Shown here: piece after piece, positions 45,638 to 55,568 of the stretch
How the letters are laid out: each line of letters begins with the position of its first letter
How positions within the stretch are numbered: the stretch's first letter is position 1
Assembly (NCBI GenBank): GCA_017307755.1
Contig: JAFKGQ010000021.1
Location: forward strand, 1-64,000
Reading direction: 5' to 3'
From: Chitinophagaceae bacterium
Lineage (GTDB): Bacteria; Bacteroidota; Bacteroidia; Chitinophagales; Chitinophagaceae
DNA: 64,000 bases
The notes under the pieces: generated by a model
Seen by the model: only the letters and a program-made list of their open reading frames with translations
Databases searched by the model: none
What the model was told of the DNA's origin: nothing
Made by a program: the position numbers and the translations under genes

Positions 45638-48028
45638 TTATCTGTCCTCGTTGCGTATAACACGTATATAATACACGGGTGATGTCGATGTTCCTTTCAA
45701 TGCCTTGAATTTTATGCGTATATGGTCTTTACCTTTTAACATGGCAGCGGGAATACCATATCCGATATCGAAGAACTTTGATTGATTCCACCTGCCTGTA
45801 TTGTTCTCTGTGATCAGCTTTTCATCATCCACATATATTTCGAAGTTCCTGTTACCCCATTCCGCCCCCCAATAGCGAACCAATAAGCTTAGGCCAATTT
45901 CCTTCCCGGTCGCCATACTATAGCTGAAATACCCCCCGTCGGACGCTTCCCGGTAAAAATGGTCCTGCGCCGTGCCCTTTCTTGATTTATCGCTTTGCAT
46001 CGCATGATCCACCTCGGGTTGCTGTTCCCCGGCCCCTACAAAGCTCACCGTACGCTTATCCAGCGCCAGCTGCTCTTTTTCAGCTGCTGACACCGAATCC
46101 AGGTAAGCATGATATTGCTGGTTCGACAATGCCATCCAGTAGATCATATACCGTGCGTCATGTATCTGGTAGAAAGGTTGAAGCTCGATATTCACTGCAT
46201 TGATCACCTTTACGCCCGGCAGGATAAAATGCAAGGGAGCATCTTTGACAGGCGCCAGCCCGTTCGTGATCGCAGACAGATCGTCTTCAATAAAGAACGG
46301 CGCTTTATCCACGGGCAGCTTTTCACCGCTGGCTATATGCCCCCATCGGCTGGCATCCGCGATCAACCCCTTCATATCTTCCGTTCCCGTTTTCGCGCCC
46401 AGCAATACAGGACCATGCATGATCGCAATATAAGAGGGCACATTGGGCAGATGTTCGATGGTATTGTGCATCGGCAGGCTGACTTCAATGACATCCCCTT
46501 TCTTCCACCGGCGGTTGATGGCCGCATAAGAGGAGGGCTGCGCATCGATGGAGACAGCATGCCCGTTCACCTTTATTTGCAACGCCCCTGTCGCCACCCA
46601 TCCGGGATACCGGATCATCAGTGAAAAGGCGCCCCTCCCGTCTGTAACAGTCAACCTGGTCTGTTCTTCATACGGGAAGACCGTTTCCTGTTTCAATTGC
46701 AAACCTTTCTCCCGCCAGCGCAAAGTAGATGCGACAAACAGGTTGACAAATAACGAATCACCCGAGTGCGTATAAATAAATTCATTGTACTTCCCATGGT
46801 TCTCCATCCCGGTTCCCACACAGCACCACATAGCCTCATTGGGTGCAGAATACACCCGGTAGCTGCGGGGACGAACGGGCGTAAAATACACGTACCCGCC
46901 TGTGACAGGGTTTTGTGTCGACAATATATGATTGAGCATCGTCCGTTCGTAATAATCAGCATACCCCGCCTCCGGCCTCATCCTGAACAGGTCTTCCGTC
47001 AGCTTGAGCATATTGTTCGAGTTGCAGGATTCCGGCCCTTCCACGTCGTTGATGAAATCCGCGCAGGCTGCCGCGCTGGGGAAGAACTCCCGCCGGCTGT
47101 TGCCCCCAAACGCCAGCGTGCGATTCGAGGCAACCGTTTGCCAAAAGAATCTGCCGGCCGCCATATACAACGGATCTCCGCTTACTTCCCCGATCCTCGC
47201 AAAGCCGATGGCCTTGGGCACCTGCGTATTAGCATGCTTGTTATCGAGGTTATCGACACCGGCAGCCATGGGATCGAGCAGCATCTTATGCGAGAATCTT
47301 TTGGCAGCAATAAGATATTTTCCTTCACCTGTAAGCTGGTACGCATCCGCCAGCACCTCGTTCATCCCGCCCTGCTCGGTGTCCAGCATCGCCTGCATCT
47401 GCTCGTCTGTCAACCCGGCAGTGATGTTGATAGCCCAGTCGCAAAACCGCAGAAAGATCTTCTTCGCGTCCTCATTGCCCGCATATACCCAGGCATCCCG
47501 CAGGCCGGCATACGTTTTATGCACATTGTACCATGGCACCCATGCGGCATGGAAAGCTTTAAGATCGCCATGCTTTACCGAGAGCCAGACGGCTTTACTC
47601 TCGGGAACGCCGCCAACATAACCTATGCCCCAGTCAGTATGGTCCTTTGTATTTGCATCCTGACAAGCCTTTAATTCTGCAATCATATAGTCCAGGCGCT
47701 GCCGGCAGGCTGCACTGCCACCGGCGGCATTTATAGCCATTGCAGTTAAATAATGGCCGCCGATATGACCATCCAGACCATCCCAGTTGGTATAGCTGGC
47801 CCCTTTCGGCGTCAGCCCCGCTTCCTTTCGGTAAGGCGCCAGCAGCCGGTCCATATCGTATTGCAGCAAGGTTTTTATGTTGAGGTCCCTGGCCCGTTTG
47901 AACGGCCCATCCAGCAATGCCACATCCCTCAATGGAAATTCATTCAGATACAACCTTGACTGCGCTTTCAGGCCCGGGCAACACATCCCGTAAACGATGC
48001 ATAAAAGCGCAACAATCTTTTTTATCAT
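45638..48028 (-). CDS. GH127 beta-L-arabinofuranosidase (796 aa)
   Basis: Start at the ATG at 48028 (MIKKIVALLC), with signal peptide ending LKAQ; a TTG at 48055 would overlap GH31. The (alpha/alpha)6-barrel family is evident from FPLRDVALLDGPFKRARDLN, GHYLTAMAINAAGG and GYVGGVPES. The zinc/nucleophile residues of GH127 are present: Glu and Cys in ESCNSNNML, and the double Cys in WCCVGTGMENHGKY (near residue 400), the first being the nucleophile. C-terminal beta-sandwiches follow. The enzyme cleaves beta-linked arabinofuranose, as found in hydroxyproline-rich plant glycoproteins and some arabinans. Follows GH31 by 23 bp. Confidence 0.93.
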   Translation of the reverse strand: MIKKIVALLCIVYGMCCPGLKAQSRLYLNEFPLRDVALLDGPFKRARDLNIKTLLQYDMDRLLAPYRKEAGLTPKGASYTNWDGLDGHIGGHYLTAMAINAAGGSAACRQRLDYMIAELKACQDANTKDHTDWGIGYVGGVPESKAVWLSVKHGDLKAFHAAWVPWYNVHKTYAGLRDAWVYAGNEDAKKIFLRFCDWAINITAGLTDEQMQAMLDTEQGGMNEVLADAYQLTGEGKYLIAAKRFSHKMLLDPMAAGVDNLDNKHANTQVPKAIGFARIGEVSGDPLYMAAGRFFWQTVASNRTLAFGGNSRREFFPSAAACADFINDVEGPESCNSNNMLKLTEDLFRMRPEAGYADYYERTMLNHILSTQNPVTGGYVYFTPVRPRSYRVYSAPNEAMWCCVGTGMENHGKYNEFIYTHSGDSLFVNLFVASTLRWREKGLQLKQETVFPYEEQTRLTVTDGRGAFSLMIRYPGWVATGALQIKVNGHAVSIDAQPSSYAAINRRWKKGDVIEVSLPMHNTIEHLPNVPSYIAIMHGPVLLGAKTGTEDMKGLIADASRWGHIASGEKLPVDKAPFFIEDDLSAITNGLAPVKDAPLHFILPGVKVINAVNIELQPFYQIHDARYMIYWMALSNQQYHAYLDSVSAAEKEQLALDKRTVSFVGAGEQQPEVDHAMQSDKSRKGTAQDHFYREASDGGYFSYSMATGKEIGLSLLVRYWGAEWGNRNFEIYVDDEKLITENNTGRWNQSKFFDIGYGIPAAMLKGKDHIRIKFKALKGTSTSPVYYIRVIRNEDR

Positions 48029-48051
48029 ATAGCCGATGGTTTTTATCTTGA

Positions 48052-50343
48052 TCAAAACTTAGCCGAAACCGCCTTGCCCTTATAAACAATAATCTTATGC
48101 ACCCTTCCCACTACCACCTCGAACTTCCGCACAGCCGCCATACCCGGGTAGCTCCCTTTCCTTTCTTCGATGCGAAGGGTTCGCCCCTTGTCATCCCAGT
48201 GGAAGGCAATCTCGCTCCTTAAGCCCTTCTCATAATTATAGGAATTATGCTCATCTTCATACAAGCTGAACTGTCCATCTGCGCCGGGGTATACCCGCAC
48301 CTCCAGCTCATTCCAGGGCTTCTCTTCCGCATATTCCACTTTAGGACCCCAGGGCAGGATGGAACCGGCCCGCACATACAACGGCAGGATGTCGATAGGC
48401 GTAGCCCTGTCGATCGCCTGTCCGCCTTGCAGCGTGTCTCCTGTCCAGAAGTCATGCCAAATGGTACCTGCGGGCAGATACACCTGCTGGCTGCTGGTGC
48501 CCTTTTCCGTCACCGGGCACACCAGCAGCGACTTCCCAAACATATATTCATTGTCGATCGTATCTACACGCACGTCCTTCGGGAAGTCCAGGTACAGCGC
48601 TCGCATAAAGCTTCCGCCATTGGCCGTCACATCCCAGGCCGTGGAATACAGGTAGGGGAGGAGACTGTACCGGAGCCGGATAAACTTCTCCTGCACATCG
48701 AATGCCCATTCCCCACGCTGTCCGAACTGGAATATCTCCCTGGGTATATCCGTTCCATGCGATCGCATGAGGGGTGTAAAGGTGGCGAATTGCAGCCAGC
48801 GTACATATAGTTCCTGGAACGCAGGGTTTTTTGCGCCGCCATCTTTTACGAACCTTCCGGCAAAAAAACCACCGATATCCGTATTCCAGTAAGGGATCCC
48901 CGACAACGAAAGATTCAGCCCCGCCGGTATCTGCTTGCGGAACACCTTCCAGTCGGACACGACATCCCCACTCCAGTTGCAGGAACCAAAACGCTGCTGC
49001 CCTGCAAATGCGCTCCGGGTTAGGATGACCACCCGCTTGTCGCCGGTGGTCCTTCGCTGATGCTCATAGACACCCCGGATATGCTGCAGGGGAAACGCAT
49101 TCAGCACCCTTCTATAACTGCCCAGCGCCGTGGGTTGATCATAGTCCTTCTCTTTGACGTTGATATGGTCCGGCTCCGAAGAATCCAGCCACCACGCATC
49201 CGTTCCCAGTTCAAATATGCCTTTATCCAGGTAGCTCCAATAGATATCCCTGGCCGCCACATTGAATGGATCATATGGCTTGACACCGCTGTTCGGCGGC
49301 CACGTATCGAAATCGATCAGCATATTCTTTTGCCGGAATTCTGCATACTGCCGCGTGTGCGGGCCAAAACCCGGCCAGGCCACGATAAAAAGATGAGCCT
49401 TCAGCCGATGGACGCTGTCCACCATTTCTTTGGGCCGGGGATAGGTGGCAGGGTCGAAGGCCATGGCATTCCAGTTGCTGTCCTTCCCCCAATACTGCCA
49501 GTCCTGTATCATCCCATCCAGCGGCACCTTCAACGCACGATATTGTTTCAGCACATCCATCAGCTCGAACTGCGTCTTGTACCGCTCCCTCGACTGCAAA
49601 AAACCAAACGTCCACAAGGGCATCAGCGGCGCCTGCCCCGTCAGTTTCCGCATACCCGTGATCACACCGTCCCCGCTGCCTCCGGAAATAAAATAGTAAT
49701 CCGAACAGTCACCCACCTCCGACTCGAAGGCCGTCTCCTGTAAGTTATCGGTAAAATGCGTAGGAGAATAATTATCCCAGAATAAGCCATAACCTTTCGT
49801 GGATTGAAAAAAGGGGATACAGATCTTCATATTGTCCTGCCGCAGATACACCCGCTGCCCCCGTTGATCCAGCCGCCCGTTCTGCTGCTGCCCCAGCCCG
49901 TATATATGCTCATCCCTGTCCAGCATAAAAGCCTGCCGGACGATATACGAAGGGGCGTCCACACCGGGCAGGGAGGAGAACTGCGTACCGTAATCTTTTT
50001 CCGTCAGCAGCCGCGCACCCGAAACATCATCAAACTCCACTTTCCCGGTGACCGTATTCAAACTCACCCGCAGGCCACCGGACCGAAGCACCACCAAATC
50101 GCCCTCTTCCCGCACATTGACAGACATCGCCTCCGGTACGGCCACCACCGAAAGACTCTCTTTCGTAAAAGCATGCCCCACCGGCGTCTTGATGACCCGC
50201 ACGATGCCCGGTCCGTACCACCACACCTCGATATCTATCTCATTGACGATCGCCCTGATCCCATGCTCCGTCTTTGTAAAACGCTGGGCATGCACCGCAT
50301 CCGCCAGAACAAAACTGAATAGCAACAACCAAATTCCTTTCAT
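48052..50343 (-). CDS. GH31 alpha-xylosidase/alpha-glucosidase (763 aa)
   Basis: Signal peptide ends AVHAQ. An N-terminal beta-sandwich with YGLGQQQNGRLDQRG precedes the GH31 barrel: nucleophile Asp in DAWWLDSSEPD (near residue 385) and acid/base Asp in NWSGDVVSDW (near 460). C-terminal beta domains carry LPLYVRAGSILPWGP. The WWLDSSEP form is typical of Bacteroidota alpha-xylosidase-like members. Together with GH127 it suggests a substrate bearing alpha-xylosyl or alpha-glucosyl and beta-arabinofuranosyl groups. Its start lies 12 bp after a strong terminator that separates it from susD. Confidence 0.92.
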   Translation of the reverse strand: MKGIWLLLFSFVLADAVHAQRFTKTEHGIRAIVNEIDIEVWWYGPGIVRVIKTPVGHAFTKESLSVVAVPEAMSVNVREEGDLVVLRSGGLRVSLNTVTGKVEFDDVSGARLLTEKDYGTQFSSLPGVDAPSYIVRQAFMLDRDEHIYGLGQQQNGRLDQRGQRVYLRQDNMKICIPFFQSTKGYGLFWDNYSPTHFTDNLQETAFESEVGDCSDYYFISGGSGDGVITGMRKLTGQAPLMPLWTFGFLQSRERYKTQFELMDVLKQYRALKVPLDGMIQDWQYWGKDSNWNAMAFDPATYPRPKEMVDSVHRLKAHLFIVAWPGFGPHTRQYAEFRQKNMLIDFDTWPPNSGVKPYDPFNVAARDIYWSYLDKGIFELGTDAWWLDSSEPDHINVKEKDYDQPTALGSYRRVLNAFPLQHIRGVYEHQRRTTGDKRVVILTRSAFAGQQRFGSCNWSGDVVSDWKVFRKQIPAGLNLSLSGIPYWNTDIGGFFAGRFVKDGGAKNPAFQELYVRWLQFATFTPLMRSHGTDIPREIFQFGQRGEWAFDVQEKFIRLRYSLLPYLYSTAWDVTANGGSFMRALYLDFPKDVRVDTIDNEYMFGKSLLVCPVTEKGTSSQQVYLPAGTIWHDFWTGDTLQGGQAIDRATPIDILPLYVRAGSILPWGPKVEYAEEKPWNELEVRVYPGADGQFSLYEDEHNSYNYEKGLRSEIAFHWDDKGRTLRIEERKGSYPGMAAVRKFEVVVGRVHKIIVYKGKAVSAKF

Positions 50344-50354
50344 AGCATTGTGTT

Positions 50355-50380
50355 AAAAAAGGCCCGGCCACGGCCGGGCC
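50355..50380 (-). terminator. Intrinsic terminator between susD and GH31
   Basis: Perfect 9-bp stem GGCCCGGCC / GGCCGGGCC (50361-50380) with a 2-nt centre, followed on the minus strand by six T (50355-50360). It lies 17 bp after the susD stop and 12 bp before the GH31 start, in the direction of transcription. All-GC stem and T-tract make it a strong terminator or attenuator inside the operon. Confidence 0.82.
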
Positions 50381-50397
50381 CCGAACATGTAAAATAA

Positions 50398-52032
50398 TTA
50401 ATTGGTCGGATATCCCGGATTTTGCGTCAGGTTCGAATTTTTTGCGATCTCCGTCCTGGGTATCGGAAACAACGCCCTGTAATCTCCATTGGGCGAATGC
50501 GACAACCAGGACTTCTTCGTAAATACGCCAAAACGTACCATGTCCGTCCTGCGGCGGGCTTCCTGGCAAAACTCCCAGCCCAATTCATCCAGCATCCTGC
50601 CATAGAGGATGTCATTGCCGCCCTCGTAAGTGGTGGTCAGGTGATTCCTCAGTCCATAGTCATAGGTGCTGCCGCCCATCAGCTGGGCACCCGTCACTAC
50701 CGCCTTCGCAGGATCCGATTTGAAATCCCGCTGACGCACCTGCGTCACTATCGCAGCCGCATCGTCGGCGTGGTTGGTCCTCAGCAACGACTCCGCCTTC
50801 ATCAGCAATATGTCGGCATACCGGAAGAGCGGCCAGTCATTGCTCAGCCTGTTCGTCGCACCCATCGCTATTTCGAACTTGCCCAGACGGAACCCATCCA
50901 CTTCGTCCGATACGTCGACGCCGGGCAAATAATTCCTGTAGGACAGCGGCTTGCCTGTAAAGTCTCCCATCGTCGCATATATCGAATCGCCTTCCGCCGT
51001 GAACTGCTGGCCTTTGATATAATTGTCCTGGTACCTGCTGTCTTCGGTATCGAAAGTGCTGATGAACTGCGGTACGGCGCAAACACCACCCCAGGGGGCG
51101 TATTGCAGCTTGTAAGTGGCCTGGTTCTCCGGTTCCAGCGTCTGCATATGCACGTCGAATGAGTTCCAGTCGCTGACATACTTCGAGTCAAATGGCAGCG
51201 AAAAGATGATCTCCTTCGAATTTTCATTCTCTGTGAGGAACACATTCTTCTGGTTAGACTCCAGGATAAACTTGTTCGCATTGATGATGGTGTCGCATAC
51301 GACGATGCATTTGTCGTACGCAGGAGTACCGGCATAGACTTCCGCATTCAGGTACATTTTGGCCAACAGGGCAAGGCCGGCCCATTTGTTGAATTTGCCG
51401 TAGGTGGCTGCATTGTTTTCCACACTGACCAGGGGTATATTGGTCAGCAGCTCGTTGACGATGAAGTCATACACCTGCTTCCTCGTGCTTTGCTTTGGCA
51501 AAAAGCCGCTGGGCACGTCGAACCTGTCCACGATGGGTACATTCCCGTACATGTCGCACAGGACCCAGTAATAGGAAGCACGCAGCAGCCTTGTTTCCGC
51601 GATCAGGGACGCCGTATCCTTGGCTGCTACAGGTATCGCGCCGGACTGCGCCTGGTAGATGATCCGGTTACAGTTGGTGATACCCTGGTAAGCCCGGGTC
51701 CAGACATTGATCACGATGTCATCATCTGTTGTCCATTTGTGTTCGTGTATCCGGCGGTACACTCCGCCATCCACCCAGCCATTGGGACGTGCAGGCGTCA
51801 GCATCTCATCCCCGGATACTTCCTGGGCCCTGTACAAAGTGTTCCATTGCAGCAGCAGTCCCCGCCAGTCCACATAAGCTGCACCCGACAAGGCCGCCAG
51901 GTCGGTAACACCAGGTACAAATTCACTGCCGATGATCTGCCTGTAAGAAGTATCCTTCAGCTTGGTACAGCCTGCGCCCAGCACGGCAACAACGATCAGC
52001 AGGCTCAAAAAAAGTTTCATATTCCTTTTCAT
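50398..52032 (-). CDS. SusD-like lipoprotein of the GH31/GH127 locus (544 aa)
   Basis: Lipoprotein signal ends VLGAGC (Cys22). The SusD helical scaffold shows IAETRLLRASYYWVLCDMYGNVPIVD, KWAGLALLAKMYLNAEVY and the C-terminal MLDELGWEFCQEARRRTDMVRFG. It ends in PIPRTEIAKNSNLTQNPGY, the usual SusD terminus. Length is normal. Partner of the SusC encoded 17 bp upstream. Two ATGs (52032, 52020) could start it. Confidence 0.94.
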   Translation of the reverse strand: MKRNMKLFLSLLIVVAVLGAGCTKLKDTSYRQIIGSEFVPGVTDLAALSGAAYVDWRGLLLQWNTLYRAQEVSGDEMLTPARPNGWVDGGVYRRIHEHKWTTDDDIVINVWTRAYQGITNCNRIIYQAQSGAIPVAAKDTASLIAETRLLRASYYWVLCDMYGNVPIVDRFDVPSGFLPKQSTRKQVYDFIVNELLTNIPLVSVENNAATYGKFNKWAGLALLAKMYLNAEVYAGTPAYDKCIVVCDTIINANKFILESNQKNVFLTENENSKEIIFSLPFDSKYVSDWNSFDVHMQTLEPENQATYKLQYAPWGGVCAVPQFISTFDTEDSRYQDNYIKGQQFTAEGDSIYATMGDFTGKPLSYRNYLPGVDVSDEVDGFRLGKFEIAMGATNRLSNDWPLFRYADILLMKAESLLRTNHADDAAAIVTQVRQRDFKSDPAKAVVTGAQLMGGSTYDYGLRNHLTTTYEGGNDILYGRMLDELGWEFCQEARRRTDMVRFGVFTKKSWLSHSPNGDYRALFPIPRTEIAKNSNLTQNPGYPTN

Positions 52033-52049
52033 AATTGCATTCGTTAAAG

Positions 52050-55000
52050 TTAAAATGTCACATTGAGGCCAATGGTAAACGTACGGGTCGTCGGGTATTT
52101 ATACGGGCTGTCCATGCCCGGGTCGAGGCCCGATGTTGGTGTTGAATTTATCCCCGACTGTGTGGACGATAAGCCATTCCGCAGACTGACTTCCGGGTCG
52201 ATGCCTTTGTAGCCCGTGATGATCAATGCATTCAGCACCGATACATACAGCCGCGCGGACTGAATATACCGCATGCCCATATGTGTGAAGTTGTAGCCCA
52301 GCGTAACATTGTCGATCTTCCAGTAATCCCCCTTCTCGATATAATAGCTGTTGAACTCCACGGGCGATTTCAGCTGGGCTTTTCCGAACACTTTATCATA
52401 GGCATTCTTCAGCAGGTTGTATTGTGCCTGTGTCGGATTTTCCAGCATCATGCGCTGCAGGTTGGCTACCTGGAATTTGAACGCTCCACGTTGGGTGATG
52501 CTAAGGTCCCAGCTCTTGTACCGGAAGTTGTTGTTCCATCCCAGGTAGAATTTAGGGATGCCATTTCCAATCACCTTCTTGTCACCAAATGAATGCGTAA
52601 AGTCGGAATATTTCACAGGCTTTCCATCGGTGCCTTCATAGACCCATTGACCATAATTGGCCACGTCGGCCGGGTCATTGCCGATACCTGCCACTTTGAA
52701 TCCGTAAAAGTTACCAACCGGCCCGCCTACTTTCAGCAAATGCGAGAAGGTTTGAATAGGAGGGAAAATGGCGCCCACCAGCAGGTAATCCGTGGAAGTC
52801 TTGTAGATATCGTTGGACAGGCTCTTGAGCTTGTTGGCATTGGTGGAGTAATTGACGCTGGAATTCCACTCGAAGTCCTTGGTCTTCACTGGTACGAAAT
52901 TGACCGATACCTCTACGCCTTTGTTCTCCAGTACGCCTACATTGGCGAGGGTCTGGTTGTACAGGTTCGGTGGACTGGGAACATCATACCAGAAAAGCAG
53001 GTTGTGGATCTGGCGGTTGTAATAATCCACGCTGCCACTGATCCTGTTCTGCAAAATGCTGAAGTCCAGACCGATGTTGGTTTCACGCTTCTCCTCCCAT
53101 TTCAGGTTGGGATTGGCATTTTGCGTAGGTGCGAGCGTTTGTATCCATTGGCCGTTGGAATATACGAAGCCTCCATAACCGATGACGCCGACGCCCCGGA
53201 ACAGGTCCGATGGCTGCGATCCGGTGATGCCATAGCCGGCGCGCAGCTTCAGGTCGTCAAATATTTTCTGACGGCTCATGAACGACTCCCTCGAAACCCT
53301 CCAGCCCGCAGATACGGCGGGGAATGTACCCCAGGGATTTTTTGTGCCCCATAGCTGACTGGCCTCTTCCCTGCGTACACTGGCCATCAAAAGATAACGT
53401 TCATCGTAGTTGTAGGTCAGCCTGCCGAAGAATCCGATCAGGTTGGTCTCGCTCTTGAAATTACGGATCAGCCCCTGATAATTGCCGCTGCTGATGGCCC
53501 GGCCGAGGCCGATATTGTTCCAGCCAAACCTGTCCGTAGGGAAATCCCAGTTCTCCGTGGTGTCAACGGTGTACACATTCTCCTGGTAGCTGTAGCCGCC
53601 GAGCAGCACCAGATGATGTTTGTCGAAGTTGCGCGAATACTCCGCAGTCAGCTCCATGAGGCGGTCGATCGATTCGTCACCTCCGATCCTGGCATATCCA
53701 TTTTTCCCGTCCCGCAATGTGGACACATGCTGCTTGGTTTCCATATATCCGTTGTTGCTGATCCTTTTAGCATAAGAAAATATGCCTGACAGCTTGAGCC
53801 CGGATACGGGCGTGAATATGACGGCGCCCTTGTAACGGGCGTTGCTCTCATTGGACTCTCCATCACTCTCCATCAGGTCGGAAACAGGATTCTCGTAGTC
53901 GAATTTCGTCAACTCCTGGAACCATGTGCCATCCGGGTTTTTCAGTGGCGAAGTAGGGTTCTGCATAGTGGCCTGGCGGTAGATATTCGAGTTGAAGCCG
54001 TTCCATTTCCGCGATGAGCTGAATAAGTTTAAATTGATCTTTAGCTTATTGTTCAGCATGCTGTGGTTGAAATCTGCATGCCCGCTAAAGATCTGGTTAA
54101 AGGATTTTTTGAAGATGCCGGGCGAATTATTATAGTTTCCGTTGATCAGGTAGTTCGTGGTGGAGTTGCCGCCCCGGAAGGTCAGGTTATGGGATTGAAG
54201 GACGGGTGTACGGGTGATGGCCTTTACCCAGTCCGTGTTGGCTCCGTTGTCCGCCATTTCGGTTTTACGGAGCCCGTCCTTTATCTGCTGGCGGAAATCC
54301 GCAGCTGTAGAAAGATTGAGCTTCCGGGCGATGATCTGTGTGCTGGCATATCCATTGTACTCTACATCGCTGCGGTTGTTGCCGCTGGCCCGCCGGGTAG
54401 TGATGAGGATCACGCCATTCGTACCACGGGTGCCATAGATGGCGGCGGCCGAACCGTCCTTCAGCACATCGATGGACTCGATGTCCTGCGGCGCCACCGT
54501 CCGCAGATCGCCGGGTATCCCGTCGATAAGCACCAGCGGATTCTGGTTGGCGCCCATCAGCGTCGTCTGTCCGCGTAAAAGGATCTGTGTATTGCCGGTG
54601 GGATCACCGTTGGGCGAGATGACGGTCAATCCCGCCACTTTTCCCTGGATCAGCTGTCCGGCATCCGTCACCGACCCTTTGATAAAGTTTTCGGCTTTCA
54701 CCGTCGCCACGGCGCTGGTGAGATCTCCTTTGCGCTGTGTGCCATACCCGATCACGACGATCTGCTGCAGTTCCTTGTTCAGCAGCTGCATGGATACAGC
54801 CAGAATTTTGTTGTCACCGACCTTCATCTCCCGGGTGGCATAGCCAATCAGACTGAATACCAATGTCGGGTTATCCTTTGCAGTAGTCAGCGTGAAGCTG
54901 CCGTCCTCCCTGGAGGTGGTGCCGTTACCCGACCCTTTTTCCTGGATAGTGACGCCCGAGAGGGCGTTCCCGGCGGCATCCGTGATCTTGCCCGTAATGG

Positions 55001-55400
55001 GCGTTGCTGCTTCCGTCTCCTTGCGGACAGCCACAGAGTCCATGATGACATACAACCGCTCGTTGATCTTTCGGTAGGTCAGCGAAGTGTTCTTCAATAC
55101 CAACGACAGCACATCCTTCAGTGGCGCATTGTCCACAGTCACCGCTGTTCGCTGTTGACCCTTTGACAGAACGCTCGTCTTGTACACGAACCTATATGAG
55201 CCCTGATCCTCGATGGCCTTAAGCACATCCTTTACTGTCACATTATCAAGCCTTAAACTTATGTTCCCCTGACCATAGCTGCTGGCTGCGGCCGGGAGGG
55301 TAAAGCAGGCAATAAGTATAATGGCAAGCTTCGTCATCAGGAAATATTTGAGAGTTAACCTGGCTGCCGGGCACGACAATCCATGTCTTGTTTTTTTCAT
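52050..55400 (-). CDS. SusC-like TonB-dependent transporter with STN domain, GH31/GH127 locus (1116 aa)
   Basis: Signal region (ALPAAASSYGQ near residue 45) is followed by an STN domain (about 48-118; VLKAIEDQGSYRFVYKTSVL), a carboxypeptidase-regulatory-like domain (about 135-205), and the SusC block QQIVVIGYGTQRKGDLTSAVATV. The plug has LVLIDGIPGDL, DVLKDGSAAAIYGTRGTNGVILITT. The barrel ends FTIGLNVTF. The STN domain fits the adjacent FecR/sigma pair. Imports the oligosaccharide processed by GH31 and GH127. Confidence 0.95.
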   Translation of the reverse strand: MKKTRHGLSCPAARLTLKYFLMTKLAIILIACFTLPAAASSYGQGNISLRLDNVTVKDVLKAIEDQGSYRFVYKTSVLSKGQQRTAVTVDNAPLKDVLSLVLKNTSLTYRKINERLYVIMDSVAVRKETEAATPITGKITDAAGNALSGVTIQEKGSGNGTTSREDGSFTLTTAKDNPTLVFSLIGYATREMKVGDNKILAVSMQLLNKELQQIVVIGYGTQRKGDLTSAVATVKAENFIKGSVTDAGQLIQGKVAGLTVISPNGDPTGNTQILLRGQTTLMGANQNPLVLIDGIPGDLRTVAPQDIESIDVLKDGSAAAIYGTRGTNGVILITTRRASGNNRSDVEYNGYASTQIIARKLNLSTAADFRQQIKDGLRKTEMADNGANTDWVKAITRTPVLQSHNLTFRGGNSTTNYLINGNYNNSPGIFKKSFNQIFSGHADFNHSMLNNKLKINLNLFSSSRKWNGFNSNIYRQATMQNPTSPLKNPDGTWFQELTKFDYENPVSDLMESDGESNESNARYKGAVIFTPVSGLKLSGIFSYAKRISNNGYMETKQHVSTLRDGKNGYARIGGDESIDRLMELTAEYSRNFDKHHLVLLGGYSYQENVYTVDTTENWDFPTDRFGWNNIGLGRAISSGNYQGLIRNFKSETNLIGFFGRLTYNYDERYLLMASVRREEASQLWGTKNPWGTFPAVSAGWRVSRESFMSRQKIFDDLKLRAGYGITGSQPSDLFRGVGVIGYGGFVYSNGQWIQTLAPTQNANPNLKWEEKRETNIGLDFSILQNRISGSVDYYNRQIHNLLFWYDVPSPPNLYNQTLANVGVLENKGVEVSVNFVPVKTKDFEWNSSVNYSTNANKLKSLSNDIYKTSTDYLLVGAIFPPIQTFSHLLKVGGPVGNFYGFKVAGIGNDPADVANYGQWVYEGTDGKPVKYSDFTHSFGDKKVIGNGIPKFYLGWNNNFRYKSWDLSITQRGAFKFQVANLQRMMLENPTQAQYNLLKNAYDKVFGKAQLKSPVEFNSYYIEKGDYWKIDNVTLGYNFTHMGMRYIQSARLYVSVLNALIITGYKGIDPEVSLRNGLSSTQSGINSTPTSGLDPGMDSPYKYPTTRTFTIGLNVTF

Positions 55401-55407
55401 ACCTTTG
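55400..55407 (+). promoter_or_regulatory. TAnnTTTG element antisense to the susC leader
   Basis: TACCTTTG on the plus strand exactly fits the Bacteroidota -7 element and overlaps the complement of the susC start codon. A plus-strand terminator begins 58 bp further on. No good -33 element is seen. Confidence 0.4.
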
Positions 55408-55413
55408 CAAAAG

Positions 55414-55504
55414 TTAAATGTTAGATTAAATAGCCTCCCACGGCTGTTTACTGTCTTTTACGAAGACGGAGAATGCCGCAAACATTCTCCGTTTAATTTT
55501 TTTT
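55414..55504 (+). ncRNA. Candidate antisense small RNA to the susC leader (GH31/GH127 locus)
   Basis: Boundaries inferred from the TACCTTTG element and the terminator at 55466-55504, giving about 91 nt. It would be antisense to most of the susC leader upstream of the start codon. Geometry is nearly the same as at 43567-43666: element to last T is 92 nt there and 97 nt here. No open reading frame of note. Expression not shown. Confidence 0.45.
55466..55504 (+). terminator. Intrinsic terminator on the strand opposite the operon
   Basis: Perfect 10-bp stem ACGGAGAATG / CATTCTCCGT (55466-55492) with a 7-nt loop, then TTAA and eight T (55497-55504) on the plus strand. On the minus strand no T-tract follows, so it does not end FecR transcription. 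No plus-strand gene precedes it. Confidence 0.8.
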
Positions 55505-55568
55505 ACGTAGTTTTTTTCATATGCAGCAGTTTTAGTTTATGGTAATACACCCGTATCGTCCAGGACGA

